The position numbers and the translations under genes were made by a program. Below, in pieces: positions 41,640-54,139 of a stretch of 64,000 nucleotides of DNA. Source of the DNA: Rhodeus uyekii. Its lineage: Eukaryota; Chordata; Actinopteri; Cypriniformes; Acheilognathidae. How positions within the stretch are numbered: the first letter of the stretch is position 1; the number at the start of each line of letters is the position of its first letter. The notes under the pieces were generated by a model, which was given only the letters and a program-made list of their open reading frames with translations, was not told where the DNA came from and made no database searches. The stretch spans positions 248,001 through 312,000 of the forward strand of contig JAWRVZ010000275.1 in assembly GCA_037043235.1 (NCBI GenBank), read 5' to 3'.

Positions 41640-44600
41640 TCGAGGGCGTCTGTGTGTCACTATAACAACTACGCGCTAAAAACGCTCCGCTCGCGCCTGC
41701 CACTCTTTGAGGAGAGCGCTCGGGTTCGCGGTCCTCACAGCTCTGTTCCCACTGCAGCTGAGGCTCAGCGTTGTTTCAGAGCATACGGATCGCAAATGGG
41801 TCTGTCGGAGGGGTTTGAGACTGGCGCCGCCCTATCTCTGCCCTCACCCGTTTGATCCAGTGCTTTCTCTCAGGTTGGAAGCACGCTATGCGGTAATCCA
41901 GCAATCCAGTTCTAACAGAAAAACAATAGGGACTGGATGTTGTCAGCATAAACTTTGACGATCCTGCTTATGCTCAACGCTGATCTGGATCGTTAAAGAT
42001 GTACACATACATGCATAAAAATACATGTAATAATAGAATGCGTGTCTGTATATATTGATATACAATTAAAAGGATCTAGAGTTCTCCAACACTCTAATAA
42101 TATGAAGGAGCTGATTTAGATCGTTTCTATGCTGCCAGGTTTAAACTGAAGTACACTCTGGCCAGCAGAGAACAGGTTTTTCTCAGATATACGTATATAT
42201 AACAAAGAAGAGAAATCAAAACCAGCTTTCCATCTATGCATATGCAATGAATGAATGAATGTGTGTGTATATATATATATTTATATTTTATTATTTTGAT
42301 GGAACACTTCAAGATCTGTAGTTCGGCTTAGAGACAGGTTTCCTCTTCTCTTTTTCCATTACTCAGATCTAATGGCTCTCCCTGGGGCTGGAAGCATGCT
42401 TTGTGGTACTTCCACCCAGGAGGGAGGCGCCAGTGTTGCAATCATCCAGCTCTGAAGAGTTGGACGTTGCTGTCTCAGAGACTGAGATACGGGTGGCTGC
42501 TTTCTTGCGAAGCCCCCCCCCCCCCCCCCGACCACACACACACTCAGGTCTCAGGGGCTGCTGAGCGGGAGCAGTCCCAGGAATTTCAGCTCCTCACACT
42601 GTAAAAAATTAAATAAATATGTAGACTTGATGTCATTAGCGTCAGGTCCTTGAGGGCAGTCCCCAGCGAAATTGTTTACAACTCATTTGCGGTCCCTCCA
42701 AGGAGGGTCCTAGAGCCATCAGTTCGGTTGTTTCCTGCCGGTTCACCGCCTCAGGCTTCCGAGCTGGTTTCTCAGAAAACACCAGAGACTAGTCTCGAGA
42801 GACTGGTTCCCTTAGTAGAGCTTCTGGCAGCGTGTGATACTTCTGCTAAATATTCTCAGTGGGTCCTGCTCACAACGGGGGTTCAGCCCATAGTGGCAAC
42901 CCCCGAGCAGGCTCTGGTTACAGAATAGGGAGTGTAAATCTGCCTGGGTAAAGGGCCCCTCCCATATAATGAGTCAGGCTTCTAAGCTATTATTTTACTG
43001 TTCAATACTAGGGTGGCTGCTGAGGACTGTCCCCATCGAGGCAAGGTGGTGTTTACCTCCATTTACGGTGTCCATCCTCCCTCGATGCCCTCAGGGGGCC
43101 GTCTCACTAACCCTGCCACCTTGTTTGCTTCAGGGCGCAGCGGCCCCCAGCGAGCTTGTTCCCAGTGTCCGCCCGGAAATATTGCGGCACTGGGATGCTC
43201 GCTCCCTCCAAGGAGGGTCCTAGAGCCGTCAGTTTGGTTGTTCCATGCCGGTTCGCCGCTTCAGGGCACTGAGCTGGTTGCTCAGGAAATACCAGAGACT
43301 AGTCTCGAGAGACCGGTTCCCTTGGTAGATTTCTCTGGCTCCATCGAGTCTTGGCGGTGTTCACCTCTGTCTACGGTGCCCGTCTTTTCTCGATGCACCT
43401 CGGGGGGGCTGTCTTGCTAACCCTGCCATCTCGTGTGTTTCAGGGCGCAGTGGCCCCCGGCGAACTTGTTCCCAGTGTCCGTCCGGAAACGTTGCAGCAC
43501 CGGGATGTTTTCCCCCTCCGAGGAGGGTCCTTAAGCCATCAGTTCGGTTGTTCCCTGCTGGTTCCCCGCTTCAGGGCACTGAGCTGACCGCTCTAACGAC
43601 ACTAGAGGCCAGTCCCGAGGGGCTTGCCTTTGTCATTTTTCTTGGCAGCGTGGGGACTTCTGCCAGATATATTTCGAGGCAGTCACTCACTGTGATGCAG
43701 TTCCAGAAACTGTTAGGTCTGGTGACAGTAGCGGCCCACCAACGGCCCACCTTTTGACCTGCTGTACATTAGACCTCTACAGTGGTGGCTCAAGACCTGG
43801 GGGTTTCCCCGAGGGGCAACCTGTCTCACATGATCAAGGTCACGTGGCTATGCCTTCGTGCCTTAGACATGTGGGAGAAACCCGGGTTCTGGCCCAGTGT
43901 CCCGTGTTGGGAAATCCTTGTCGTCGCCAAGGGCTTACGACGGATGCCTCCCTCACTGGATGGGCAATGTGTGGTCCCAAGGGAGGTTGCTGTCGCCAAG
44001 GGCAGTTAAACATCCCGGGGACACAATATGGGAGTAGACATCCTGTCGAGACCGGGGCTGAGGCCCGGGGAATGTCTCAGGGGTGGCCGAGGCTACCCTT
44101 GTACGTTTTTTCCCCGATCGCTCTGCTCCCGGGAGTTCTGGAAGTTCACCGGGATGAGGTACCCCTCCTATACGGCTCTCCCTAGGAGATTCCGATCAGG
44201 AGGGACTTTTCGGTCCCAAGCAGGGGGTCTAATACTGCACCCCTGCCCAGAACAGTGGAAAGTTGGGGCTTGGCCTCCGAGGGGGCCCAGCTCATAAGGT
44301 CCGGTCTCTCAACTGAGGTTGCTCAGGCCATTCTCCACTCCAGAGCTCCCACTGTTTTGGGAGCAGACATCCTGCCGAGGCAGGGGCCGAGGCTCGGGGA
44401 ATATCCCCCACCTCAGGTGGTTGTTGCAGACAGGTGGATTTGTTTGCATCTCGAGAGACTTCTCTGTCCACTCAGTCTCTTTCTCATCCAGCTCCTCTGG
44501 AATGGATGCTTGGGCTCAGCCTTGGCTGAGGCTTTGTCGGTACCCCGTAAGAATTCCCTGATCCCTCTGCTCCCAGGGGTTCTGGAGATTGTTTAACTGT

Positions 44601-44920
44601 GGCTTGGCCTCTGAGGTGGCCCAACTCATAACTTTGGTCCTTCAACTGAGGTTGTCGAGACCATTATCTTCTCCAGAGCTCCCGCCATGAGGAGACTATG
44701 CTGAAGTAAGCTTCTTTATGGGTGGTCCGCTGCAGGACCCAGTTAGCTGGCCTGATGGTACAGCGCTGGATATCCTGCAACGCCAGCTTCTGTCAGGAGT
44801 TATGTTTGTCATGTGGCAGGCTGTTCTTTCCGCACACTTCTTTAGGCTCTACAACTTCGACCTAGACTTCTCTCCTGGGGCCCAGGTGTCTTCACCTGAG
44901 GGTGATCACATCTGACATGC
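41640..44920 (+). pseudogene. DIRS gag / RT-RNase H / recombinase relics
   Basis: Recognisable pieces: gag (LKTLRSRLPLFEESARVRG, then AYGSQMGLSEG), RT ORF start (PRRVLEPSVRLF, LERLVPLVELLA), RNase H area (TTDASLTGWAM-type reading at about 43938, and QFQKLLGLVTVAA at about 43700), RNase H end (DILPRQGPRLGEY, about 44360) and the recombinase C-terminus (FFRLYNFDLDFSPGAQVSS, about 44840). They sit in several frames, broken by stops. The RT palm is missing, replaced by a 311-base tandem repeat at about 42690-43700. Confidence 0.75.
42690..43700 (+). repeat. 311-bp tandem repeat inside DIRS copy 2
   Basis: The block CCTCCAAGGAGGGTCCTAGA recurs at about 42695, 43203 and (variant) 43513. A second block ACCCTGCCACC/ATC TTG recurs at about 43110 and 43420. 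The last two copies are about 311 bases apart and the first about 510 bases away. The unit covers the RT ORF start plus an unrelated linking segment. Confidence 0.7.
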
Positions 44921-45239
44921 ACTTGTCGCTATGGCAGCGTTGGTATATCGTTCCCACAGCGATAGACACAGCGCGAGTTCCCTTGAAAGGGAACGTCTCG
45001 GTTACGTATGTAACCTTAGTTCCCTGAATAGGGAATGAGACGCTGCGTCTCTTCGCCATACCTCCTACGTGCCTGTCAACAGCATCTACTTCAGGCACTT
45101 TTAGCTACTGGCTGTTTGGCAGGGCAGGCATTTATAGATTCCTGGTTCGTGACGTCACCCGCTCTGACGTCCTCTCAAGCGATGGGCTAGATTACATACG
45201 TGCTTCATGACGCATTCACGCAGATGAAGTCGCTAAATT

Positions 45240-45452
45240 TTTCCATCTTGGCTTCCTAATCATACCCATACTCTGATTGGCTTCATCACTCTATCTCCTC
45301 TCCACCAATAAGCTAGTATGTGGTGAGCGTTCTGGCGCAATATGGCTGCCGTCGCATCATCCAAGTGGCGGTTGAGGAGATCCCCCCTTCCAAGTAAAGC
45401 GACTTTGAGTGTCTATGATAAAACGCTATATAAATGTAATGAATTATTATTA
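45240..45452 (+). repeat. L2-type 3' tail (LINE or derived SINE)
   Basis: The segment includes CACCAATAAGCTAGTATGTGG and AATATGGCTGCCGTCGCATC, then AAGTAAAGCGACTTTGAGTG, ACGCTATATAAATGTAATG and an ATTATT tail. This is a common L2-related 3' end in cyprinid-like genomes. Confidence 0.65.
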
Positions 45453-48430
45453 GGGGTTCAAACGCGAAGCGTTGAAAACCTATTGTAATTGTTAGGATTT
45501 TTATTATTATTATTATTCTGCCGTACTTCTTATCGTGCAGACCAAACCGTAAGGTCTAGAGACTTGAAAGTGGGCCAGATGGTAGGTCTCAATTTGGGGA
45601 GAACGTATCAAAATATGACGCGAATCGGGCAATAGGTGGCGCTATAGCAACTACAAACGCGTACACGCTCATAACTCGTAAACCGTTTGTCGTACACTCA
45701 AGTGTCTTATATCTCTGGAATCCTTGGCTCAAGACTTAAAAAATGTATATCTCCGATTTCATTTCCGTCTATAAAAATTTTCCGCCATTTTGAATTTTCT
45801 GAAAAAAAATTTTTTCGAACTCCTCATAGGCCGTTTGTCCAAATAACGCGAAACTTCACACATATCATCTAGAGACTCTCATGACCAAAAGTTATTCAAA
45901 GAATTTTGATCGGTGATTCAGGCTCGCAACAACACGCTAAAACGTTCGCATAAGGCGGAGGCACTTTCGCTAAAATCGTAATAACTCTGGAGTGCAAAGA
46001 GATAATCTCACCAAACTTCAAATAGTCATGTATAAGCTCATTTTGTGGACACACCAAAAAAACTGGGCCAGTTGACCACTTGGTGGCGCTATATTGCGAA
46101 AAAAACTCTAAATCACCTGTACAGGGTCACATGTTTGTCTGATTTACTTGAAACTTGTCATGCACGGTCTTTGTCCAAGGGTCCATGATGGTGTATGAGG
46201 ACATTGGTGTATCTCAAAAAACATGGCCGTCATCAGCCAATGAACTTTGAGCATCAATTAGACCAGCTTAACGAAGGTCGATCAGAATGAAACTCGATGG
46301 GCGTGTTTGACTCATGACCCTAGAGATCTGTCAGAATTTTGAAAAAGATTGGACACTAGTTGGCGCTAACGAGTTTTTTTGCGTCTCTACTCACGTGGTG
46401 TTTCACGCATCCACACAATATTGATATCATATGATAGATCTCCTCCTACTGAACAACTTTGCCTCAAGAACCACTGCTGTCAATCAAATTGTTTGTGAAA
46501 TATTGGAGATTTTGGAAATTTCAACTTTTTCGAACTCGTCATAGGCGGTCAATACAATTGGCTTGAAAATTCACACGCATCATCTAGGGACACTCAAGGG
46601 AAAAAGTTATTCAAAGAATTTTGATCAGTCAAACCCTTCAGCAGATATAATTTTTCATATATTTCTGGTTCGGCCTATTGTGAATAAAGAGGCTATATAT
46701 CTTGTCCACAAACAAGAAACTTCACAAAACTCTGAAAATGTTAAGAACAAGTCACTTTGAAGAAACGTGTGAGGTTTCATGTATTTCTGATGCTTGTACG
46801 GTTCACAATAAATTATAAACTTTCTATATTTTAAAATCTTAGAAAAGCTGTAATACTACTTTTGTCCACAAGAGGCGCCGTCAGGCTAGAAAATCTTTTC
46901 ATGTGGAGAACAAGTCAGATTGACATAGACTGACATAAAAGTGCAGATGATATGATGTGTGGTGTTAAACATATCCACACGATATTAATATAATTAGATA
47001 GATCTTCCTATAGTGAAAAAATGTGTAATATGATATGTCTATACATCGTTTACACAAACTAGAAACTTCCTGAGACTTGTCATGTACGGTCTTTGTCCAA
47101 GGGTCCATGATGGTCTATGAGGACATTGGTGTATCTCAAAAAACATGACCGTCATCGGCCAATGAACTTTGAGCATCAATTAGACTAGCTTAACGAAGGT
47201 CGATCGGAACGAAACTCGATGGGCGTGTTTGACTCATGGCCCTAGTGGTCTGTCAGAATTTTGAAGAAAATCGGACACTAGTTGGCGCTAACGAGTTTTT
47301 TGCGTCTCTACTCACGTGGTGTTTCACGCATCCACAGAATATTGATATCATCTGATAGATCTCCTCATACTGAACAACTTTGCCTCAAGAACCACTGCTG
47401 TCAATCAAATTGTTTGCGAAATATTGGAGATTTTTGAAATTTCAAATTTTTCGAACTCGTCATAGGCCGTCAATCTCACTGGCTTGAAAATTCACACGCA
47501 TCATCTAGGGACACTCAAGGCAAAAAGTTGTCAAAGGATTTTCGATTAGTTAAACCGTTCAGCAGATACAATTTTTCATATATTTCTGATTTGGCCTATT
47601 GTGATTAAAATGTCTATATATCTTGTCCAAAAACAAGAAACTTCACAAAACTGTGTAAATGTTAAGAACAAGACATTATGAAGAAACTTGTGAGGTTTCA
47701 TGTATTTCTGATGCTCGTACGGCTCACAATAAATTATAAACACTCTATATTTTAAAATCTTAGAAAAGCTGTATTACTACTTTTGTCCACAAGAGAAACG
47801 TCACAGAACTGTGAACATGTTAAGAACAAGTCATTTTGAAGAAATGTGTCAGGTCTCATGTATTTCTGATGCTCATAGGGCTCACAATAAATAATAAACT
47901 ATCAATATTTTAAAATCTTAGAAAAGCTGTAATACTACTTTTTTTTGTCCACAAGAGGCGCCGTCAGGCTAGAAAATCTTTTCATGTGGAGAACAAGTCA
48001 GATTGACATAGACTGACATAAAAGTTCAGATGATATGATGTGTGGTGTTAAACATATCCACACGATATTAATATAATTAAATAGATCTTCCTATAGTGAA
48101 AAAATGTGTAATATGATATGTCTATACATCGTTTACACAAACTAGAAACTTCATAAAGATGTGTTTATGTGGAGAACAAGTCAGATTGACATAGATCGAC
48201 ATTACAGTTCAGATGTTCAGTTCACAATATTAATATCATTTGATCTTCTCATTCTGAACATCTTTGAAAGATGTCTATACATTGTTTGCACAAAGTAGAA
48301 ACTTCACAGAACTGTGCACATTAGGAGAACTAGTCAGATTGACCACAAACAGTCATGACAGCTCAGATGGTCCTGCTACGTTTGAACCCCGGTCATTGCT
48401 GCTTGCAGCTATATTTATTATTATTATTAT
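45453..48430. repeat. 3-kb non-coding repeat with internal duplications
   Basis: It is bounded by exact 12-base inverted matches (GGGGTTCAAACG at 45453 and CGTTTGAACCCC at 48379), with TTATT runs at both ends. It has no coding frame. A unit of about 920 bases is tandemly repeated: for example ACGGTCTTTGTCCAAGGGTC at 46164 and 47086, and TCACGTGGTGTTTCACGCAT at about 46391 and 47312. A further duplication of about 165 bases lies at about 47692-47945. The type is unknown to me; a large non-autonomous DNA transposon is the simplest reading. Confidence 0.6.
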
Positions 48431-48536
48431 TAAAATGCCTGTAATAGATGTGAAATCAATATATGCGAGACCCGAATATGACCCTTTTTGATTGTGCGCA
48501 GGTTTCAATGCGATATATTCGGCAGAAGCTTCTACG

Positions 48537-48580
48537 CTGCCAGAAATTCTACTAAGGGAACCAGCCTCTCAAGACTGGCA
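48537..48580 (-). repeat. DIRS shard
   Basis: CTACTAAGGGAACCAGCCTC and neighbours match the start of the DIRS RT ORF (compare 62358-62400 and 20955-20990). No more of the element is present. Confidence 0.55.
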
Positions 48581-48895
48581 AAAACCTTAATCATACGTGA
48601 TAAGAAAAACTAAGAAACAGTTATTTTGATGAAAAACCACCAAATGTAAAGTGTCACACAGGGAATTCTGGGAATGTTAATTATATTTTGTTCACTAATA
48701 ACTCATTACAAAATTCCATAGACAATTTTCTTTTAAGGCATTTAAAGGCCAAAAGATGATGCTTGGTTATTTTGAACCCGTCATCTCTCTTTTTGCCTGC
48801 CAATAAAGACTACATCTCTGAAGATTTGGAAACTTAGACTCTGAGCCTTTTTTCCAGATTGAATTGAGCTTGTGCAGATTTGCCACAACACTATC

Positions 48896-49570
48896 TATCT
48901 ATCAGCCTTCTTCTTAGTGTGATCCCTCAAAATGTCTGTTTTCACTCTTTTGTCACCTGGAGCCGAGAGGCCAGTGATGCTGCAGTGAAAGCCAGATACC
49001 AATACTTTTTTGACTGTCACAGAGGAGTTTCTTGAGTTGGTGCCTATGACGACACACAACAGCTGAGGACATTTTCTGCTCCGTCGTTGGAGCGCTGGAC
49101 AGACTGGTCTCGGCCGTAAGCTTGGCTACAGATGTTAGGAAGGCAGGAGGAAGGCAGGAGTTGTGACAAAGTTCAGAGAAAAAGAACAAGCTGCAAATGC
49201 AAGGGGTGATTTTTGGACATTTCATTGCATTTTGCATCAGGAGGTATTATGCTGCAAGTCGTTAAAAAAGGATCATGTCATGGAAGTGGTTGTCCAAACT
49301 GTTAATTTCATGCGAGCCAGAGCTGTCAATAATCTTCAGTTTGACAGCCTTCTCGGTGACTTTAACATTACTCACAGTCTGCCACACCACACTGCAGTAA
49401 CATGGTTAAGCAGAGGTGCTCTTTGAGATACGTGGGGAAATCGGTCATTTCATGGAGGGAAAAGGTAAATCTGTTAAGGAATTACGGCTGCAGGAACTTG
49501 CATTTATAATTGATATCACAGAGCACTTGAATAATCTGAACAAAATGTTGCAAGGACGTGCTAATTAACA
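48896..49570 (+). pseudogene. hAT transposase relic (GTF2IRD2/ZBED type)
   Basis: Readable plus-strand pieces: VTEEFLELVPM (about 49017), TKFREKEQAANARGDFWTFH with CILHQEVLCCKSLKKDHVME, VNFMRARAVNNLQFDSLL, VTWLSRGAL, then in the next frame MEGKGKSVKELRLQELAFII with LNNLNKMLQGRA. The HC.(L/I)HQ and WLSRG motifs belong to hAT transposases of the kind domesticated in GTF2IRD2 and ZBED5. The lesions are a frameshift at about 49420 and deletions upstream of 49160. It is not a host gene. Confidence 0.75.
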
Positions 49571-49645
49571 GTAAATCTTGCTAATGAAATGCTAATTCTT
49601 GATTAATCTTGCTAGTTAATGGTAAATCTTGCTAGAGACATACTA

Positions 49646-50132
49646 CAATGGAATCCACTTATCTCAAGTCACGGTTAACTCACCAACCCCATTATGTCGA
49701 CGTTTTTGAAGTGGAACTGGCAAACTCCATATGTGTCTTAACATTTTCATATCGGTTATGTCGATTCTTTTATGTTGCCGAACCCTAATATCTCGAGCAC
49801 AAAGGACAAATTCGTCACTTCACATGTTTATCTCGTGACTCATGACCGTACCTAGTTCACTGCGCATGCGCTGAGTTTGCATTACATGTGGATCACACGT
49901 GAATCTCCAGTGACGCTTTCCTCACAGTGCCGCGCAGCTGCAAAGAACTCGCGAACAGTGTTCCCAACTCAGTGCCTTTGTCGCTATATTTAGCAAGTAT
50001 TCAGACCACATTTTCAAAAAAAGCGACTCATGACAAATCTAACGACTTTATCTGGAGTTATTGGAGACTTTTGGAGACTCTCTGACGCTTTTTTGCAACC
50101 CCCGAGGCCGTCGACATAACCGTATTCTACTG
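49646..50132. repeat. pogo/Tigger MITE
   Basis: The left end is CAATGGAATCCACTTATCTC (after TA) and the right end, reversed, is CAGTAGAATACGGTTATGTCG. The interior is non-coding. The right end matches the end of the repeat at 2876. Confidence 0.65.
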
Positions 50133-50142
50133 TGTGTGTGTG

Positions 50143-50173
<31 letters not shown>

Positions 50174-50175
50174 GC
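50132..50175. repeat. (TG)(TA)(CA) self-complementary microsatellite
   Basis: A TG run, then a TA run, then a CA run form one perfect foldback beside the MITE end. Confidence 0.8.
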
Positions 50176-50603
50176 TGGTGTCTTTGTGTCGCTGAAGACC
50201 ATCAGATGCTCAGCATGACCTGCACATGACCATCAGATTATTATCATGTTCAGAGATGACCAACAACAACTAATGACGCATGACAACATCACATATGATA
50301 CAACTGTGTTAAATATTCATATTATTTTATGTCTTCATAGTGACATAAACTGTCATTCAGTTTTGCTTTGGTTTTAGTGAGAACAGTTGCTGCACATTCA
50401 TAAAGTAAAATGTAAGGCTTTTTAAAACCTGAAGGAATAAACATTAATTCTGAACATTAGGAGTGTGAAATATTGACAAAAATCATCTCTCAATATTGTG
50501 AAAGGTTTTGTTTGACACATTAATTACAAGGGCATTTTAACTATATAAGAGCATTCACTTACCACTCCAAATAGAGAGAGGAGAGGAGGTATACAGAGAG
50601 GAG

Positions 50604-51380
50604 GTGAAACAGCTAACGGACTGGTGTAGAGCCAACAACCTGTCTCTGAACGTGGATAAAACCAAAGAAATGGTCGCTGACTTCAGAAGAGCACAGAGAC
50701 CAACCAGGTTTCTTGGTGTTCACCTGACAGAGAACGTCACCTGGTCGCTCAATACCAGTCACACAGCAAAGAAAGCCCATCAGCGCCTGTACTTTCTGAG
50801 AAGGCTGAGGAAAGCACACCTCCCACCCTCCATCCTCACAGTGTTCTACAGAGGGACAATTGAGAGCATCCTGATCAGCTGTATCACTGCCTGGTTAAGG
50901 AACTGCACTGTCTTGGACCGCAGGACCCTGCAGCGGACAGTGAGAACAGTTGAAAAGATCATCAGGGTCTCTCTTCCCTCTACATCTACACATCACACTG
51001 CATCTGCAAAGCCACCAGCATTGTGGACGACCCCACACACCCCTCACACACACTTTTCATCCTCCTGCCGTCTGGAAAATGGTATTGAAGCTTTCGTTCT
51101 CTCACAACCAGACTTTGCAACAGTTTTTTCCTTCATGCCATCAGGGTGCTAAACTCATAACTCATACAAACTGCACTACTTTTGGACTGTTACCATCAAA
51201 CTGATTTTACTATTCTTCATTTCTATTATTTATTTCTTAATATTTGCACTGTCACTTACACAATCACTACAGTCACTTTCACATTGAACCGTGTATTATT
51301 GAACCGTGTATTATTGGTCTGTGTTACTGTCTTGTGTTGTCTGTTTGCACTATATATATATATATATATAAATAAATAAA
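50604..51380 (+). pseudogene. LINE ORF2 C-terminus and 3' tail (Rex/L2-like)
   Basis: From 50604 the frame reads LTDWCRANNLSLNVDKTKEM, FLGVHLTENVTWSLNTS, AHQRLYFLRRLRKAHLPPSI and FYRGTIESILISCITAW. This is the thumb and C-terminal part of a fish Jockey-superfamily LINE RT. About 15-20 residues between DFRRAQR and FLGV are missing compared with the usual family length. The reading frame changes after about 50990. The 3' UTR runs to a TATATA/AAATAAATAAA tail at about 51350-51380. It is 5'-truncated and inactive. Confidence 0.75.
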
Positions 51381-51399
51381 GTTTTTGTACTATAGCACC

Positions 51400-52729
51400 T
51401 TATCCTGAAGAAACGTTTCGTTTCACTATGTATATAGCTAAAATGACTAAACTCCACTTTGACTATTTTCTGTCTAAACTTACGGAATATATGAATCACC
51501 TTTTATGACAAATTGTAACATTCAAACACAATTCAGTGAGGTTTATAACACAGTTTAAGGATGCTAATGATCAGATTAAACCATTATCAACAACATCCAT
51601 CTTTGCAGGGTAAACACAGAAATGGATTTCTTATTTTTGCATTACATTTACATAAATAATGCTATGAGACAGTTTTTTAATTCAATAATTAAAAATATTC
51701 CTCATTTTAACTTAATTAAAAGCTACTTTAACTGAAACAGTAAGACCGGCAGTAAAGCGACTCGTCACTGTCTTAATGAGCGAGTCATTCATTCAACCGA
51801 TTCATTCAAACTGATTCATTCAGAAACTCAGTTTTTACTGAAATATTTACTCATTGAATCATTAATCATACGGATTTGTCCAAAACGAGGATTCATTCAT
51901 TCAGTAATTCATTCGTTTTGAAATTTTCTTTGGATATTGACAATATTGTGTTTAAAATGGAACTCACTAACTAAATCTAACTGCAAGTTATTGTTCATTT
52001 AATGAATATCACATTTGCAATCGTGCTGATATTTGGGGGAAACAGCACTTTTGTGTATTTTGAAATATATTTCGCAGATTTATTCCTTTTATATACAGAC
52101 TTGTATTTTTACGAAAACATTTTTTTTATATATTTTATTTCATTTGTAATGTAACATTAATTTTCCTTAAATCGTCCTTAAGCGTCAGATCCCAGTGTTT
52201 TTAAACGAAGTGAAAGCCTGTCATTCAATCACGACGATTTTTAATGACAATAATAATGTTTATTTGCTTGACATTGACGAGCGGCGACAGACCAATCACA
52301 GCCCAGATGAGAAGATCTTGCCGCTGTTCAATATATAATATCCTTGCAGCACTAAAATAGAGTTAATACTATCATAGGCAATTATTTAACGAGCTTTATG
52401 AGGATTATAAACACCTGGAGAAATGCAGAGATTTGAATGAAGTAAACTAAACTTTCTGATTCAGAACATAAAGAACCGGAAACGCTGGAAACTTTCGATT
52501 TTGTCACAAACAACGGAGCGAAAAATAAATACATATAACAATGATATTAGAGATAAATTACAGCTTTATTAATTCATCTGCATCCATACTCTCACTTTCA
52601 GAAATTATACAGGAAAAAAGAATAATTCATTAAAATAAATGAAATGAAAGCACAAATGAAATAAGTTAGTTACCTGAAAATGTAATGCGCGCACACAAAA
52701 TGAATGTCCATAAAGCAGATAATTTTAGT
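51400..52729. other. AT-rich intergenic DNA
   Basis: No gene recognised. A run of ATTCATTCA-type repeats lies at about 51780-51920. Confidence 0.5.
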
Positions 52730-52960
52730 AAGTCACGGCTGCTTGTTGATGGTTAGTTATAGTTGATGGATGAAAGTTAATAAGTGTATAAAGTTAATCT
52801 TACGCTCTTGTTCTGCAGAAACAGATTCACTTTCACTTTCAGACTCTGATGAGCTTTTTCTCCTCAAACATCCAGATGAAGAACAAACTGTTTCTGCGTT
52901 TCCAATCCAGAATCAGCAGGAATAAAGCAGAAATCAGGCGTTGCACTGAAATCTGACTCC
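52730..52960 (-). other. Exon/promoter-like block, copy 1
   Basis: The block 52730-52930 is repeated at 56870-57510. On the minus strand it ends with a good donor context, AAGAGC|GTAAGATT (about 52802), so it may be a non-coding first exon. All three minus frames have stops. A CpG-richer upstream part (52960-53030, GCGTGCACGCGCC and GAACGCGCGCTGCGC) would suit a promoter. I found no downstream coding exon to pair with it. Confidence 0.35.
52826..52840 (-). promoter_or_regulatory. IRF-element-like repeat
   Basis: On the minus strand this reads GAAAGTGAAAGTGAA, tandem GAAANN hexamers as bound by interferon-regulatory factors. The second copy of the block keeps it at 57381-57393 as a shorter version (AAAGTGAAAGTG). 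Function is inferred. Confidence 0.35.
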
Positions 52961-52989
52961 CTCCGCGTGCACGCGCCTCACATGAACGC

Positions 52990-53748
<759 letters not shown>

Positions 53749-54038
53749 AATGAATCAGAAACTACAGGTGAGTTCAGGAGATTCAAGCTCTTCTGCAGAA
53801 ATGAGCAAAACCATGATCTGATGTTGTGCAGAAGATAAATATATATTATATTATTATTACACATGCTGACGAGCGGCGAGGAAGGATTTGCTCAAGGTTC
53901 GTATAACACAACATATATTTTAATGCTTGTATTCATGATTTGTGTGTGTGTGATGTTATAGTGTGAATGAAGTTGTGTTGATTGTGTTGATCATGACATT
54001 CCCTACGGATGAAATATTCTTCTGTTCTGTGTTTCAGA

Positions 54039-54132
54039 TCCGGGGAAATCTGAAGACATTATTTTCATTCCAACAGGAAGAGTGAAACACAGCGTTCTTC
54101 TTTTCATCGTGTTTTCAGATCATCTCACAAAG
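54039..54132 (+). other. Possible non-coding exon
   Basis: A strong acceptor (TTCTGTGTTTCAG) precedes 54039 and a strong donor (CACAAAG|GTAAGTG) follows 54132. No frame is convincingly coding. It could be a 5'UTR exon of a plus-strand gene, but no coding exon was found downstream in the window. Confidence 0.3.
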
Positions 54133-54139
54133 GTAAGTG

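Larger units (their letters stand above)
41289..45228 (+). mobile_element. DIRS retrotransposon copy 2, degraded, with both terminal repeats
   Basis: Terminal inverted repeats of about 130 bases lie at 41333-41463 and 45103-45228 (TGCGTGAATGCGTCATGAAGC and its complement). The outer start 41289-41332 is repeated in complement at about 44943-44990, and an ACGTCTCGGTTACGTATGTAAC end block lies at 44992-45050. Terminal inverted repeats plus an internal complementary region are diagnostic of DIRS elements. Coding relics run in order: gag (about 41640-41870), RT start, RT/RNase H and recombinase end (about 44760-44920), all with stops and frameshifts. A TATAAAT box lies at about 41421 inside the left repeat. 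Confidence 0.85.

Noticed and set aside
42650..44600. Many plus frames of 60-143 codons
   Set aside because: These are fragments of the degraded DIRS ORFs, not separate genes.
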